A DNA stretch of 64,000 bases from Burkholderiales bacterium 70-64 (GCA_001898645.1 MKUQ01000030.1:62001-126000); one strand, 5' to 3'. Shown: positions 8,204 to 18,104, counted from the first letter of the stretch. The notes: generated from the letters alone by a model not told the origin. A program made the numbers and translations.

Positions 8204-10181
8204 AGCCCGTGACGCCGAGCGCGTCCTCGCCGCGCTCGCGGTCGCGCTCGGCCTCCTCGTCGCGGAGAGTGCCCGCCGCGTCGCTGCCGCCCTCGCGCGA
8301 CGCCGATGCGTCGTCGGCGTGCTGCATCGCCCACAGGCGCGCGTATTCGCCGCCCAGCGCGAGCAGGACATCGTGACTGCCCCGCTCGACGATGCGCCCC
8401 CGCGCCATCACCAGGATCTGCTCGGCATCGACGATGGTCGACAGGCGATGCGCGATCACCAGCGTGGTGCGATCGAGCGCGACGCGGCGCAGCGCGTCCT
8501 GGATCGCCTGCTCGTTGCGGCTGTCCAGCGCCGACGTGGCCTCGTCGAGGATCAGGATGGGCGGATTCTTCAGCAACGTGCGCGCGATCGCCACCCGCTG
8601 CTTCTCGCCGCCCGAGAGCTTGAGCCCGCGCTCGCCCACGTTGGTGTCGTAGCCCTGCGGCAGCGACATGACGAACTCGTGCAGCTGGGCGGCGCGCGCC
8701 GCCGCCTCGATCGCCGGCTGGTCGGCCTCGGGGCGTCCGTAGCCGATGTTGTAGCGGATCGTCTCGTTGAACAGCACGGTGTCCTGCGGCACGATGCCGA
8801 TCGCCGCGCGCAGGCTCGCCTGCGTCACGTCGCGCAGGTCCTGGCCGTCGATCGTGATGCGGCCGGTGCCGATGTCGTAGAAGCGGAACAACAGGCGCGC
8901 CAGCGTCGACTTGCCCGCGCCGCTGGCGCCGACCACCGCCGTGGTCGTACCCGGTTCCATGGTGAGGTCGACCTCGTGCAGGATCGGGCGCGCCGCATCG
9001 TAGGCGAAGGACACCCGCTCGAAGCGGATCAGCGGCGCCGCGGCCCCCGCCGCGCGGGCAGGATCGCCGCGCGCGGTCGCGCCGACGCCGGGTTCGCCCC
9101 GGGCCGCCAGCGCGAGCGGACGCGCGTGCGGCGCATCGGCCACCTCGCGGTGCTCACCCAGCAGACGGAACATCCGCTCCAGGTCGATCAGCGCCTGCTT
9201 GATCTCGCGATACAGAACGCCCAGGAAGTTCAGCGGGACGTAGAGCTGGATCATGAACGCGTTGACCAGCACCAGATCGCCCAGGCTCATGGTGCCGGCG
9301 ACCACGCCGGCCGTGGCCCGCCACAGCAGCAGCGCCACCGCGGTGGCGACGATCAGGCCCTGGCCCGTGTTCAGCAGCGACAGGGACGACTGCGACACGA
9401 TCGCCGCATGCATGCGCGCGAGCAGGTTCTCGTTGTATCGGCGCGCCTCGAACTCCTCGTTGCAGAAATACTTGACGGTCTCGAAGTTGATCAGCGCGTC
9501 GACCGCCTTGGTGTTGGCGCGCGAATCCTCCTCGTTCATCCGGCGCCGGAACTGGGTGCGCCACTCGGTGACGCTCACCGTCCAGGCGATGTAGAGGGCC
9601 AGCGCGCCGAGCGCGATCGCCGCGAACGAGGCGTCGTAGTGCGTCACCAGGTAGCCGATCACCAGAGTGATCTCCACCAGCGTCGGCAGGATGCTGTAGA
9701 GCGTGTACGAGATGAGGCTGGTGATGCCCTGCGAGCCGCGCTCGATGTCGCGCGACATGCCGCCCATCTGGCGATCGAGGTGGAAGCGCAGCGACAGCGA
9801 GAACAGGTGCCGGAACACCTGCAGCATGATGGTGCGCGAGGCATCGTGCGTGACCCGCGCGAAGAGCAGCTCGCGCAGCTCGGTGAACACCGTCACCGCC
9901 AGGCGCAGCGCACCGTAGGCCACCAGCAGCGCCACCGGCACCACCAGCACGACGCGCACGTCGCCCGCCTTCAGGTCGAGCGCATCGACGATGTGCTTGA
10001 GCACCAGCGGCACGCCCACGTTGGCGAACTTCGCCGTCACCAGGCAGCCGAGCGCCAGCGCGACCCGCCAGCGATAGGCCCACAGGTAGGGCAGCAGGCG
10101 GGCGATCGTGTGCCAGTCGCCGCTCACGGGCGGCTTGCCCGGCGCCTGGGCCGGGCCGATGACGGTGGAGGTGCGTCGCAC
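8202..10181 (-). CDS. Atm1/ABCB7-type ABC exporter, fused TM and ATPase domains
   Basis: Half-transporter of 659 residues that should work as a homodimer in the inner membrane. The N-terminal six-helix exporter domain (about 35-330) includes the Atm1-like stretch [17 protein letters not shown]. The ATPase domain (about 375-620) carries Walker [11 protein letters not shown]-loop [15 protein letters not shown], signature LSGGEKQR, Walker [13 protein letters not shown] and H-loop IAHRLST. Characterised relatives export glutathione- or sulfur-linked compounds or metal complexes; the substrate here is unknown. The linker (about 340-375) and the tail are Ala/Arg/Glu-rich. Start is GTG at 10181, moderately sure. 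It ends tail-to-tail with the lipoprotein gene. Confidence 0.93.
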   Translation of the reverse strand: MRRTSTVIGPAQAPGKPPVSGDWHTIARLLPYLWAYRWRVALALGCLVTAKFANVGVPLVLKHIVDALDLKAGDVRVVLVVPVALLVAYGALRLAVTVFTELRELLFARVTHDASRTIMLQVFRHLFSLSLRFHLDRQMGGMSRDIERGSQGITSLISYTLYSILPTLVEITLVIGYLVTHYDASFAAIALGALALYIAWTVSVTEWRTQFRRRMNEEDSRANTKAVDALINFETVKYFCNEEFEARRYNENLLARMHAAIVSQSSLSLLNTGQGLIVATAVALLLWRATAGVVAGTMSLGDLVLVNAFMIQLYVPLNFLGVLYREIKQALIDLERMFRLLGEHREVADAPHARPLALAARGEPGVGATARGDPARAAGAAAPLIRFERVSFAYDAARPILHEVDLTMEPGTTTAVVGASGAGKSTLARLLFRFYDIGTGRITIDGQDLRDVTQASLRAAIGIVPQDTVLFNETIRYNIGYGRPEADQPAIEAAARAAQLHEFVMSLPQGYDTNVGERGLKLSGGEKQRVAIARTLLKNPPILILDEATSALDSRNEQAIQDALRRVALDRTTLVIAHRLSTIVDAEQILVMARGRIVERGSHDVLLALGGEYARLWAMQHADDASASREGGSDAAGTLRDEEAERDRERGEDALGVTG

Positions 10182-10236
10182 GGCGATTCCGGTCAGGCCG
10201 ATCGGAGCGTCAACGCGCCGGGAGCCTGCCGGGGCC

Positions 10237-10269
10237 GAATCGGGCCCGATTCAACTCCGGCGGACTCCT
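10237..10269. repeat. Perfect 16-bp palindrome joined to dispersed motif, copy 3
   Basis: GAATCGGGCCCGATTC (10237-10252) is a perfect palindrome in the divergent gap between the ABC exporter and the thioesterase. Its right arm runs into TTCAACTCCGGCGGACTCCT (10250-10269), the motif seen at 41346-41365 with two changes. The palindrome could be an operator or an RNA hairpin; its role is unknown. Confidence 0.45.
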
Positions 10270-10333
10270 GCGGCTACACTCGGAGCCGGGAGGCACCCCG
10301 GCCTCTACGCAACCCGCCCGAGACCCGATCGCC

Positions 10334-10732
10334 ATGACCGAGACGACCAGCGCACTGCCCGAAGGACGGATCCCCGAACTGCGCGTCGTGCCCATGCCGG
10401 CCGACGCCAATGCGCACGGCGACGTGTTCGGCGGCTGGATCATGGCGCAGGTCGACATGGCGGGCGCGCTGCCCGCGATGCGGCGCGCCAACGGGCGTGT
10501 GGCGACGATTGCGGTCAATTCCTTCCTCTTCAAGCATCCGGTGTTCGTGGGCGACGTGCTCAGCCTGTACGCCGACGTGGTGCGCGTCGGACGCACCTCG
10601 CTCACCGTCTTCGTCGAAGTCTACGCGCAGCGCAACCGCCTGCACGACGAGGTGGTCAAGGTCACCGAGGCCACCCTCACCTACGTCGCCACCGACGACC
10701 AGCGCCGGCCGCGGCCGCTGCCGCCGGCCTAG
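10334..10732 (+). CDS. Acyl-CoA thioesterase, YciA-type hot-dog
   Basis: Cytosolic hydrolase of acyl-CoA thioesters. 132 residues with a single hot-dog domain. The family motif around HGDVFGGWIMAQVDMAG (about 33-50) holds the catalytic aspartate and helix start; VNSFLFKHPVFVGDVLS follows. The length and motif match YciA/acyl-CoA hydrolase proteins, which act on short to long chains. No clear ribosome binding site is visible before ATG 10334. Divergent from the ABC exporter, with a -10-like TACACT at 10275-10280. Confidence 0.9.
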   Translation: MTETTSALPEGRIPELRVVPMPADANAHGDVFGGWIMAQVDMAGALPAMRRANGRVATIAVNSFLFKHPVFVGDVLSLYADVVRVGRTSLTVFVEVYAQRNRLHDEVVKVTEATLTYVATDDQRRPRPLPPA

Positions 10733-10801
10733 GGCCCGTTCACCTTGCGGGCCGGGGTCTGCCGCGGCTCGCAGGACGATCGGAGGATCGACACGCCCTA
10801 G
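10729..10801. terminator. Inverted repeats spanning two convergent stop codons
   Basis: CTAGGGC (10729-10735), holding the thioesterase TAG, is the inverse of GCCCTAG (10795-10801), holding the SDR stop. Inside it GGCCCG (10733-10738) can pair with CGGGCC (10748-10753). There is no T-run, so the terminator role is a guess from position. Confidence 0.3.
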
Positions 10802-11634
10802 TCCAGAAAGAAGTCGGGCAGGAACGCCGTCGTGCCGGGCTTGACCGCGTAGCGATCGAGGTCGACCACGCCGGCGGCGCGCAATACCTCGTCGTCGACG
10901 TGGAAGTTGCCGCTCGCGGCCGGATCGCGCGCGTCGCGCGTGAGGATCAGGTAGGCGGCGTCGGCCAGGATCTCGGGCGTGCGGCACAGGTTGCGATCGA
11001 CGCCCGGAATCATCTGCAGCGCGGCGGTATCGATCGCCGTGCGCGGCCACAGGGCGTTGACCGCGATGCCGTAGGGCCGGAACTCCTGGGCATGGCCGAG
11101 CACGCACATGCTCATGCCGTACTTGGCCATCGTGTAGGCGACGTGCGGGCCGAACCACTTCGCCTTCATGTTGAGCGGCGGCGACAGGGTGAGCACGTGC
11201 GGGTTGCGTCCCTGCTCGCCGGCACGCTTCAGATAGGGCAGCAGCACTTGCGTGCACAGGTAGGTGCCGCGCACGTTGACGCCGAACATCAGGTCGAAGC
11301 GCTTGATGGGGGTGGCCTCGGTGCCGGTGAGGCTGATCGCGCTGGCGTTGTTCACCAGGATGTCGATGCCGCCGAACTTCTCGGCGCCGCGGCGCGCCGC
11401 CTCGATCACCTGCGCCTCGTCGCGGATGTCGCACATCACCGGCAGGCAGCGGCCGCCGGCGGCCTCGATCTCGGCGGCAGCGGTATGGATGGTGCCGGGG
11501 AGCTTCGGGTTGGGCTCGCCGCTCTTGGCCGCGACGATGATGTTGGCGCCGTCGCGTGCGGCGCGCCTGGCGATCGCCAGGCCGATGCCGCGCGACGCGC
11601 CGCTGATGAACAGGGTACGGTCTTTCAGGTTCAT
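10798..11634 (-). CDS. Short-chain dehydrogenase, HSDL2-like
   Basis: NAD(P)-dependent oxidoreductase with a Rossmann fold, 278 residues. Cofactor motif GASRGIG near residue 12, NNAS near 95 and the catalytic YTMAKYG (YxxxK) near 165, with the serine in HVLTLSPPLN. This spacing and the sequence around SPPLN are typical of HSDL2-like SDRs linked to fatty-acid metabolism. Two ATGs are possible (11640, 11634); the second is preferred because GGGGAG lies six bases upstream of it and directly abuts the first. Last gene of the leftward lipid-catabolism run; its substrate is unknown. Confidence 0.88.
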   Translation of the reverse strand: MNLKDRTLFISGASRGIGLAIARRAARDGANIIVAAKSGEPNPKLPGTIHTAAAEIEAAGGRCLPVMCDIRDEAQVIEAARRGAEKFGGIDILVNNASAISLTGTEATPIKRFDLMFGVNVRGTYLCTQVLLPYLKRAGEQGRNPHVLTLSPPLNMKAKWFGPHVAYTMAKYGMSMCVLGHAQEFRPYGIAVNALWPRTAIDTAALQMIPGVDRNLCRTPEILADAAYLILTRDARDPAASGNFHVDDEVLRAAGVVDLDRYAVKPGTTAFLPDFFLD

Positions 11635-11671
11635 GGACATCTCCCCGGCACCGGCCCCGGCCGGCGCCGCT

Positions 11672-12436
11672 TCAGCCGAATTTCGAGAAGTCGGGCTTGC
11701 GCTTCTCGAGGAAGGCGGTGAACGCCTCGCGCGCTTCCGGGGCGGTGAGCATGGCGCGGAACTGGTCGTTCTCCTCGCCCATCCGCTGCGCGATCGCCGC
11801 GCCCAGCCCCGACCTCATCAGCCGCTTGGTGGCGCGCAGCGACGAAGCCGGCAGCCTCGTCAGCTTCGCGGCCTGCGCCAGCGCATGCGGGATCGTCTCC
11901 GCGGCCGGCAGGACCTTGTTCACCAGCCCCATCTCGCGCGCCTCCTCGGCGCCGAAGGGCTCGCCGAGCATCAGCTTCTCGGCGGCGCGCTGGTGGCCGG
12001 CGAGCATCGGCAGCAGCAGGCTCGAGGCAAGCTCGGGGCACAGCGCCAGCTGCGAGAACGGCAGCGCGAAGCGCGCATTGTCGCCCGCATAGACCAGATC
12101 GCAGTGCAGCAGCATGGTGGTGCCCACGCCGACCGCCGGGCCGGCGACGGCCGCCACCAGCGGCTTGGTGCAGCCCGCGATCGCGGCCATGAACCGGAAT
12201 ACCGGCGCGCTCTCGTCCTGCGGCGGATGCTTCAGGAAGTCCTCGAGATCGTTGCCGGCGGTGAAGGCCTCGGACGTACCGTGGATCACGATGCAGCGCA
12301 CCGCGCCCTCGGCGTCGGCCGCGCGCAGCGCGTCGGCCATCGCCTGGTACATCGGCGCGGTGATCGCATTCTTCTTCGCCGGGCGGTCCAGCGCGATCGT
12401 CGCGATGCCGCCGGCGCTGCTCACCAGGACGTCCAT
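11672..12436 (-). CDS. Enoyl-CoA hydratase/isomerase (crotonase) family protein
   Basis: 254 residues with a crotonase fold. Oxyanion-hole motifs are in AFTAGNDLEDF (about 57-67) and AGPAVGVGTTMLLHCD (about 97-112); the substrate-pocket segment FSQLALCPELASSLLLP follows, then a C-terminal EKRKPDFSKF typical of this group. It could hydrate enoyl-CoA or isomerise double bonds. Start ATG 12436 lies eight bases after the Bug receptor stop, so the two are probably co-translated. A much longer open frame to 13813 continues antiparallel to nothing meaningful and is rejected. Confidence 0.88.
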   Translation of the reverse strand: MDVLVSSAGGIATIALDRPAKKNAITAPMYQAMADALRAADAEGAVRCIVIHGTSEAFTAGNDLEDFLKHPPQDESAPVFRFMAAIAGCTKPLVAAVAGPAVGVGTTMLLHCDLVYAGDNARFALPFSQLALCPELASSLLLPMLAGHQRAAEKLMLGEPFGAEEAREMGLVNKVLPAAETIPHALAQAAKLTRLPASSLRATKRLMRSGLGAAIAQRMGEENDQFRAMLTAPEAREAFTAFLEKRKPDFSKFG

Positions 12437-12444
12437 GGCCAGGC

Positions 12445-13428
12445 TCAGTCGGCGTACACGCCGGCCTTCTTGATCACCGGGCTCCAGCGGTCGATCTCGG
12501 CGGCCAGGTGCTTGCGCAGCCCGTCGGGTGTCGCCCGCTGGCTGCTCGCGGTCTGTGCGCCCAGCTCGGCGAAGCGCTTGTTCAGGCCGGGGTCCTTGAG
12601 CGCCTGCTGCAGCGTGGCCACGAGCTTGTCGAGCACCGGCTTGGGCGTGCCCTTGGGCGCGTACATGCCGTGCCAGATCGACACGTCGAAGCCGGGATAG
12701 CCCGACTCGGCCATCGTCGGCAGGTCGGGCAGCGACTCCAGCCGTGCCGGCGACGTGACCGCCAGCGCGGTGACCTTGCCGGCCTTGATCTGCGGCGTGG
12801 TGTTGGTGGTCTGGTCGCACAGGATGTCGACCTGCCCGCCCATGAGGTCGGCCAGCGCCGGCGCCGTGCCCTTGTACGGCACGGTGACCAGCTCCTGCCC
12901 GATCGCCGACTGGAACAGCAGCCCGCACAGGTGCGAAGCCGAGCCGATGCCAGCATTGGCCAGGGTCACCTTGTCCGGATGCTGCTTCACGTAGGCGACC
13001 ATCTCCTTCACCGACTTCGCCGGGAAGCCGTTCTTCACCAGCAGCGTCATCGGGACGTCGTTGATGAGGCCGACGTACTCGAAGTCCTTGAGCGGATCGT
13101 ACTGGAGCTTGCGATAGAGGGCGGGCGCGGTCGCCATCCCGATGTGGAACACCAGCAGGGTGTAGCCGTCGGGGTTCGCGCGCGCGACCTTGCCCACGCC
13201 TATGGTTCCGCCTGCGCCGGCGGCGTTCTCGACCACGATGTTGGCGCCCGGCATCGCCTTGGTCATCGCATCGGCCACCGAGCGCGCGACGGTGTCGGTG
13301 GGGCCGCCGGCGGCGAACGGCACGACCACCGTGATCGGGCGGCTGGGATACTGCTGCGCGCCGGCCTGCGGAAGGGCGACGAGCGCGGTGGCGGCGACGG
13401 CCGCCGCGGAGATCAGGTTTCTGAGCAT
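12445..13428 (-). CDS. Bug/TctC-family periplasmic solute receptor (copy 1)
   Basis: Tripartite tricarboxylate transporter substrate-binding protein, 327 residues. A signal peptide (about 1-23, cut after AGA) is followed by the family opening YPSRPITVVVPFAAGGPTD, then ANPDGYTLL, VPYKGTAPALADLMGGQVD and a C-terminal IDRWSPVIKKAG. Such receptors bind carboxylates or amides. No TctA/TctB membrane genes are near, as is usual for the many orphan copies in Burkholderiales. Start ATG 13428 has AAGGAA upstream and gives the signal peptide; a longer frame to 13476 does not. Its place inside a beta-oxidation run suggests an acyl or carboxylate ligand, by inference only. Confidence 0.93.
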   Translation of the reverse strand: MLRNLISAAAVAATALVALPQAGAQQYPSRPITVVVPFAAGGPTDTVARSVADAMTKAMPGANIVVENAAGAGGTIGVGKVARANPDGYTLLVFHIGMATAPALYRKLQYDPLKDFEYVGLINDVPMTLLVKNGFPAKSVKEMVAYVKQHPDKVTLANAGIGSASHLCGLLFQSAIGQELVTVPYKGTAPALADLMGGQVDILCDQTTNTTPQIKAGKVTALAVTSPARLESLPDLPTMAESGYPGFDVSIWHGMYAPKGTPKPVLDKLVATLQQALKDPGLNKRFAELGAQTASSQRATPDGLRKHLAAEIDRWSPVIKKAGVYAD

Positions 13429-13503
13429 GGTCGGGTTCCTTTTTAACCTGCGGAGAATACCCCAGGAGGATCGCATCCGGGCATCGGGAACGACCCGGAT
13501 CGG

Positions 13504-14376
13504 TCAGGCCGCCGGCGCGGCGCAGCGCGCGTCCAGCCACTCGGCGGCCACGGGCCAGAGGCTGTCGCGATGGCGTGCCCGGAAAAACCCCATGTGCCCG
13601 ACCGGCCCACCGGCCTCGGCCGGGGAGATGCGGCGCGATTCGCGCCTGACGCCGCGCAGATGCGCATGCAGCCGCTCCACGTTTCCCTGCGGCATCATCG
13701 TGTCGTCGGCGAAGGTGAGCGAGAGCACGTCGAAACGCGCCTGCGCGTAGGCCTCGCGCGCGCCGGGCTCGACCCCGATCAGGTAGTCCTCGTCCAGGCA
13801 CCAGCGGCGCCATTGCCGCATCACGCCCGCCGGCAGGTCGCCGAGGATACGCAGCCGCCGCCCCGGGAAGTAGCCCGCCAGCGGAATCGACAGCGGCGCG
13901 ACGCCGTGCAGCATCAGCAGCATCTGCGCGCGCATCCGCGGGGGAAATCCGCGCCAGTAGCCGCTGCCGCCGGCCACCGCCACCAGCGCGCGCACCGCAT
14001 GCGCCGACGGCGGCAGCGCCGCGAGCTGCGCGCCCAGGCTGTGCCCGACCACGAACAGCGGCAGCCCGCCGGTCGACTCGCGCGCATGCGCGAGCGCCGC
14101 TTCGAGATCGAAGCGGGCCCAGTCGTCGATCGTCGCGCGAAAGCGCCGCAGCGAAGGCGGCGCCGACTGCCCGATGCCGCGGTAATCGAAGGTGAGCGTC
14201 GTGTAACCGCGTTGCGCGAGCCAGCCGGCGAAGTCGCGATAGAAGTCCTGCGGCACCCCGAGCGCCGGCGCGACCACCACCGCCGCACGCGGCCGCGGCG
14301 CATCGAACCGCCGCCCGGCCACCGCGGCGCCGTCGCCGGTGCGCAGCACCAGGCCCCCGCCGTCCGCGCCGCTCAC
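13504..14376 (-). CDS. Alpha/beta hydrolase
   Basis: 290 residues of serine hydrolase fold. The oxyanion region is near ALGVPQDFYRDF; strand and turn TFDYRGIGQS; nucleophile elbow GHSLG near residue 113; a catalytic aspartate is likely in LTFADDTMMP and the histidine in GHMGFFRARH. Relatives are annotated as hydrolases or acyltransferase-like enzymes of unknown substrate. Start is GTG at 14376 with GAGGGGGCG upstream. It lies 22 bases after the thiolase stop, co-directional, so a role on an ester or thioester in the same pathway is plausible. Confidence 0.85.
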   Translation of the reverse strand: MSGADGGGLVLRTGDGAAVAGRRFDAPRPRAAVVVAPALGVPQDFYRDFAGWLAQRGYTTLTFDYRGIGQSAPPSLRRFRATIDDWARFDLEAALAHARESTGGLPLFVVGHSLGAQLAALPPSAHAVRALVAVAGGSGYWRGFPPRMRAQMLLMLHGVAPLSIPLAGYFPGRRLRILGDLPAGVMRQWRRWCLDEDYLIGVEPGAREAYAQARFDVLSLTFADDTMMPQGNVERLHAHLRGVRRESRRISPAEAGGPVGHMGFFRARHRDSLWPVAAEWLDARCAAPAA

Positions 14377-14398
14377 CTGCGCCCCCTCAAAACGTCTT

Positions 14399-15628
14399 TC
14401 AGGTCCGCTCGAAGATGCCGGCCGCGCCCATGCCGGTGCCGACGCACATCGTCACCATGCCGTACTTCAGCTGGCGCCGGCGCAGCGCGTGCACCACCGT
14501 GGCCGCGCGGATCGCGCCGGTGGCGCCCAGCGGATGGCCGAGCGCGATGGCGCCGCCCATCGGGTTGACCACCTCCGGGTTCAGGCCGAGATCCTGGATC
14601 ACCGCCAGCGCCTGCGCGGCAAAGGCCTCGTTCAGCTCGATCCAGCCCAGGTCGTCGAGCTTCAGCCCCGCAACCTTCAGCGCCGCCGGGATCGCCTCCT
14701 TGGGCCCGATGCCCATGATCTTCGGCGGCACGCCGCGCACCGAGAACGACACGAAGCGCGCCAGCGGCTTCAGGTCGAACTGCTTGAGGATGCGCTCGGA
14801 CACCAGGATCAGCGCGCCGGCGCCGTCGGAGGTCTGCGAGCTGTTGCCGGCGGTGACGCTGCCCATGCCGGTCGGCTTCCCGCTCGTGTCGCGCGCGGCC
14901 GCGAACACCGCGCGCAGCTTCGCCAGCGCCTCGAGCGTGGTGTCGGCGCGCGGGCCCTCGTCGAGCTCGAGCAGGCGCGTGCGCACGTCGACCACGCCGC
15001 GGGCCAGGTCGGGAAAGCGCTCGACCACCTCGATCGGGCTGATCTCGTCGGCGAACTCGCCGGCGCGCTGCGCGGCGATCGCCTTCTGGTGCGAGGCGAG
15101 CGCGAAGGCGTCCTGCGCCTCGCGCGTCACCTTCCACTGTTGCGCGACCTTCTCCGCGGTGAGCCCCATGCCGTAGGCGATGCCGAGGTTCTCGTCGCTC
15201 TCGAACACGCGCGGGTTGATCGACGGCTTGTTGCCCATCATCGGCACCATGCTCATCGACTCGGTGCCGGCGGCGATCATCACCTCGGCCTCGCCGACGC
15301 GGATGCGGTCGGCAGCCATGGCGATTGCAGTCAGCCCGGAGGCGCAGAAGCGGTTGACGGTGACGCCGCCGACCGTGTCGGGCAGCCCGGCCAGCAGCGC
15401 GCCGATGCGCGCGACGTTCAGCCCCTGCTCGGCCTCGGGGATGGCGCAGCCGACGATCGCGTCCTCGATCGTCTTCGGATCGAGCGCCGGCACCTGGGCC
15501 AGCGCCGAGCGGATCGCGTGCACCAGCAGGTCGTCGGGGCGGACGTTGCGCAGCGCGCCCTTCGGCGCCTTGCCGATCGGCGTGCGCGTGGCCGCGACGA
15601 TGTAGGCGTCCTGTACTTGCTTGCTCAT
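14399..15628 (-). CDS. Acetyl-CoA acyltransferase (thiolase, FadA-type)
   Basis: Cleaves 3-ketoacyl-CoA to acetyl-CoA and a shortened acyl-CoA. 409 residues. The catalytic triad is complete: nucleophile C95 in NRFCASGL, H365 in GHPLG and C395 in CVGTGMG. The N-terminal motif IVAATRTPIGK and NEAFAAQ are conserved. Start ATG 15628 has AGGAG seven bases upstream. It follows the HCDH/ECH fusion gene by 33 bases, so the two form a two-gene equivalent of fadBA. Confidence 0.95.
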   Translation of the reverse strand: MSKQVQDAYIVAATRTPIGKAPKGALRNVRPDDLLVHAIRSALAQVPALDPKTIEDAIVGCAIPEAEQGLNVARIGALLAGLPDTVGGVTVNRFCASGLTAIAMAADRIRVGEAEVMIAAGTESMSMVPMMGNKPSINPRVFESDENLGIAYGMGLTAEKVAQQWKVTREAQDAFALASHQKAIAAQRAGEFADEISPIEVVERFPDLARGVVDVRTRLLELDEGPRADTTLEALAKLRAVFAAARDTSGKPTGMGSVTAGNSSQTSDGAGALILVSERILKQFDLKPLARFVSFSVRGVPPKIMGIGPKEAIPAALKVAGLKLDDLGWIELNEAFAAQALAVIQDLGLNPEVVNPMGGAIALGHPLGATGAIRAATVVHALRRRQLKYGMVTMCVGTGMGAAGIFERT

Positions 15629-15661
15629 CGTGAACTCCTGGATTGCGTCGGGTCGCGCCGC

Positions 15662-18100
15662 TCAGTTGCGCACCGGCTTGCCGGTCTGCATCATGCCCAT
15701 GATCCGTTCCTGGGTCTTGGGATGCGTGAGCAGGCTGGTGAAGGCCTTGCGCTCGAGCGCCATCAGCCACTGCTCGTCCACCAGCGAACCCGGCTCGACG
15801 TCGCCGCCGCACATCACCTCGGCGATGGTGCGGCCGAGGTGGTAGTCGTGCGCCGAGATGAAGCCGCCGTCGCGCATGTTCAGCATCTGCGCGCTCACCG
15901 TGGCCACGCCCGAGCGCCCGGCCACCCGGATCATCGACTTGCGCGGCGGACGGTAGCCGGCGTCGCTCATCGCCCTGGCCTCGCGCACCGCCGCGTAGAG
16001 CAGCTCCTGGCGATGGAACACGATGCGGTCCTCGGGCAGCAGGTAGCCCATCGCCTGCGCCTCGATCGCCGAGCGCGACACCTGCGCGGTGCCGGCCGCC
16101 AGCACGTACTTCTTCAGGAAGTCGAGCAGGTAGGCGTCCGGGGCCGCCGCCTGCTCCTCGGCCGCGCGCCGCGCGCCGAAGGCCAGGCCGCCGCCGCCCG
16201 GCACCAGGCCCACGCCGACCTCGACCAGGCCGATGTAGGTTTCCAGGTGCGCCACGCGTCGCGCGCAATACATCGCCAGCTCGCAGCCGCCGCCCAGCGC
16301 CATGTTGGCCAGCGCCGCCACGGTCGGCACCTGGGCGTAGCGCAGCCGCAGCATCGCGTCCTGCAGCGCCTTCTCGGCCTCGCCGATGGCCCCGGCGCCG
16401 CCCGACATGAACACCGGCAGCATCGCCTGCAGGTCGGCGCCGTAGGAGAACGGGTCGTCGGGCGACCAGATCACCAGGCCCGAGTAATCGCGCTCGGCGA
16501 GCTCGGCGCCCTTCACCAGGCCGGCGATCACGCCGGGGCCGATGGCGTGCACCTTGGTCCGGATCGAGGCGATCAGCACGCCGTCGACGCCGTGGTCGTC
16601 GAGCGTCCAGAGGCGGATCGACTCGTCCTCGAACACCGTGCGGCCGCCGTCGCGGCCGCTCGCGCCCTCTTCGCCGGCCACCCGCACCGGGAACAGCTGG
16701 CGCTGGTAGACCGGATGCGCCGTGCGCGGCACGAATTCGCCGCGCGCCGGCGACCACGAGCCCTCGGGCTGGTGCACGCCGCCGCGGCGCGCCACCGGCC
16801 CCTCGAAGACCCAGCCCGGCAGCGGCACGGCGGCGAGCGCCTTGCCGGCGTCGATGTCGGCCTTGATCCATTGCGCGACCTGGCTCCAGCCCGCCTGCTG
16901 CCAGGCCTCGAACGGCCCCTGCGCCATGGCGAAGCCGAAGCGCATCGCCAGGTCGACGTCGCGCGCGTTGTCGGCGATCTCCTCGAGCTTGCAGGCCGCG
17001 TAGTGCCAGCCGTCGCGCAGGATCGCCCACACGAACTGCGCCTGCGGGTTGGGCGACTCGCGCAGCAGCTTGAGCCGCTCGGCCGGATCCTTCTTCTTCA
17101 GGATGCGCACCACCGTCTCGTCGGCCTTGGCGCCGGCGGGCACGTAGTCGCCCTTGGCCGGATCGAAGCGCAGCACCGCCTTGCCGTCCTTGCGGTAGAA
17201 GCCCGCGCCGGTCTTCTGGCCGAGCGCGCCCCTGGCGATCAGGGTCGCGAACGACTCCGGCGTCGCGTAGAGCGCGGCGAACGGGTCGGCCTTCAGGTTG
17301 TCCTGCATCGTCTTCATCACGTGGCCGATCGTGTCGAGACCGACCAGATCGGCGGTGCGGAAGGTGCCCGACTTGGCGCGCCCGAGCTTCTCGCCGGTGA
17401 GGTCGTCGACCACGTCGAAGCCCAGGCCGGCCCTGGCGGCCTCGGCCACGGTGGCGAACATGCCGAAGGTGCCGAGGCGGTTGGCGATGAAGTTCGGCGT
17501 GTCCTTCGCGCGCACGCAGCCCTTGCCCAGCGTGGTGGTCAGGAAAGTCTCGAGGCGATCGAGGATCGCCGGGTCGGTGGCCGGGGTCGCGATCAGCTCG
17601 ACCAGGTGCATGTAGCGCGGCGGATTGAAGAAGTGCACGCCGCAGAAGCGTTCGCGCAGCCCGGCATCGAAGCCTTCCGAGAGCCGGCCGATCGACAGCC
17701 CCGAGGTGTTGGTGGCGAAGATCGCGTCGGCGCCGATGAAGGGCGCCACCTTGCGGTACAGGTCGTGCTTCCAGTCCATGCGCTCGGCGATCGCCTCGAT
17801 GACGAGGTCGCAGCCGCGCAGCTGCTCGAGATCGTCGTCGTAGTTGGCCTGGCCGATCCAGGCGGCCAGATCCGGGTGCCCGAGCGGCGCCGGATTGAGC
17901 TTCTTCAGCCCCTCGATGGCCCTGGCCACGATGCCGTTCTTCGGCCCTTCCTTGGCCGGCAGGTCGAACAGCACCACCTCCACCCGCGCATTGACCAGGT
18001 GCGCAGCGATCTGCGCGCCCATCACGCCGGCACCCAGCACGGCGACCTTCCTCACCAGGAAGTTCGCCGCACGCCCGTTCGAATCACCTTCTCTTGCCAC
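15662..18100 (-). CDS. 3-hydroxyacyl-CoA dehydrogenase / enoyl-CoA hydratase fusion, FadN-type
   Basis: 812 residues catalysing the two middle steps of beta-oxidation. Domain order is HCDH first, unlike E. coli FadB: NAD motif VAVLGAGVMGAQIAAH near 18-33, catalytic GVHFFNPP near 150, the HCDH C-terminal domain with KDTPNFIANRLG near 205, then a crotonase domain (about 490-720) with SYGADLQAML and ALGGGCELAMYC. This matches Bacillus FadN and its proteobacterial relatives. GTG 18100 is chosen since GAGGAG lies seven bases upstream. Four bases separate it from the DUF2147 gene stop. Confidence 0.93.
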   Translation of the reverse strand: MAREGDSNGRAANFLVRKVAVLGAGVMGAQIAAHLVNARVEVVLFDLPAKEGPKNGIVARAIEGLKKLNPAPLGHPDLAAWIGQANYDDDLEQLRGCDLVIEAIAERMDWKHDLYRKVAPFIGADAIFATNTSGLSIGRLSEGFDAGLRERFCGVHFFNPPRYMHLVELIATPATDPAILDRLETFLTTTLGKGCVRAKDTPNFIANRLGTFGMFATVAEAARAGLGFDVVDDLTGEKLGRAKSGTFRTADLVGLDTIGHVMKTMQDNLKADPFAALYATPESFATLIARGALGQKTGAGFYRKDGKAVLRFDPAKGDYVPAGAKADETVVRILKKKDPAERLKLLRESPNPQAQFVWAILRDGWHYAACKLEEIADNARDVDLAMRFGFAMAQGPFEAWQQAGWSQVAQWIKADIDAGKALAAVPLPGWVFEGPVARRGGVHQPEGSWSPARGEFVPRTAHPVYQRQLFPVRVAGEEGASGRDGGRTVFEDESIRLWTLDDHGVDGVLIASIRTKVHAIGPGVIAGLVKGAELAERDYSGLVIWSPDDPFSYGADLQAMLPVFMSGGAGAIGEAEKALQDAMLRLRYAQVPTVAALANMALGGGCELAMYCARRVAHLETYIGLVEVGVGLVPGGGGLAFGARRAAEEQAAAPDAYLLDFLKKYVLAAGTAQVSRSAIEAQAMGYLLPEDRIVFHRQELLYAAVREARAMSDAGYRPPRKSMIRVAGRSGVATVSAQMLNMRDGGFISAHDYHLGRTIAEVMCGGDVEPGSLVDEQWLMALERKAFTSLLTHPKTQERIMGMMQTGKPVRN

Positions 18101-18104
18101 CTCG

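Noticed and set aside
5157-10337. 1726-codon plus-strand open frame
   Set aside because: It is antisense to pyrC, dmlA and the ABC exporter, all of which have clear motifs; the protein is Arg/Ala/His/Gly-rich without domains, a typical GC-rich shadow.
11672-13813. 713-codon frame containing the crotonase
   Set aside because: Only the last 254 residues are a real protein; the upstream part overlaps the Bug receptor and the hydrolase in another frame.
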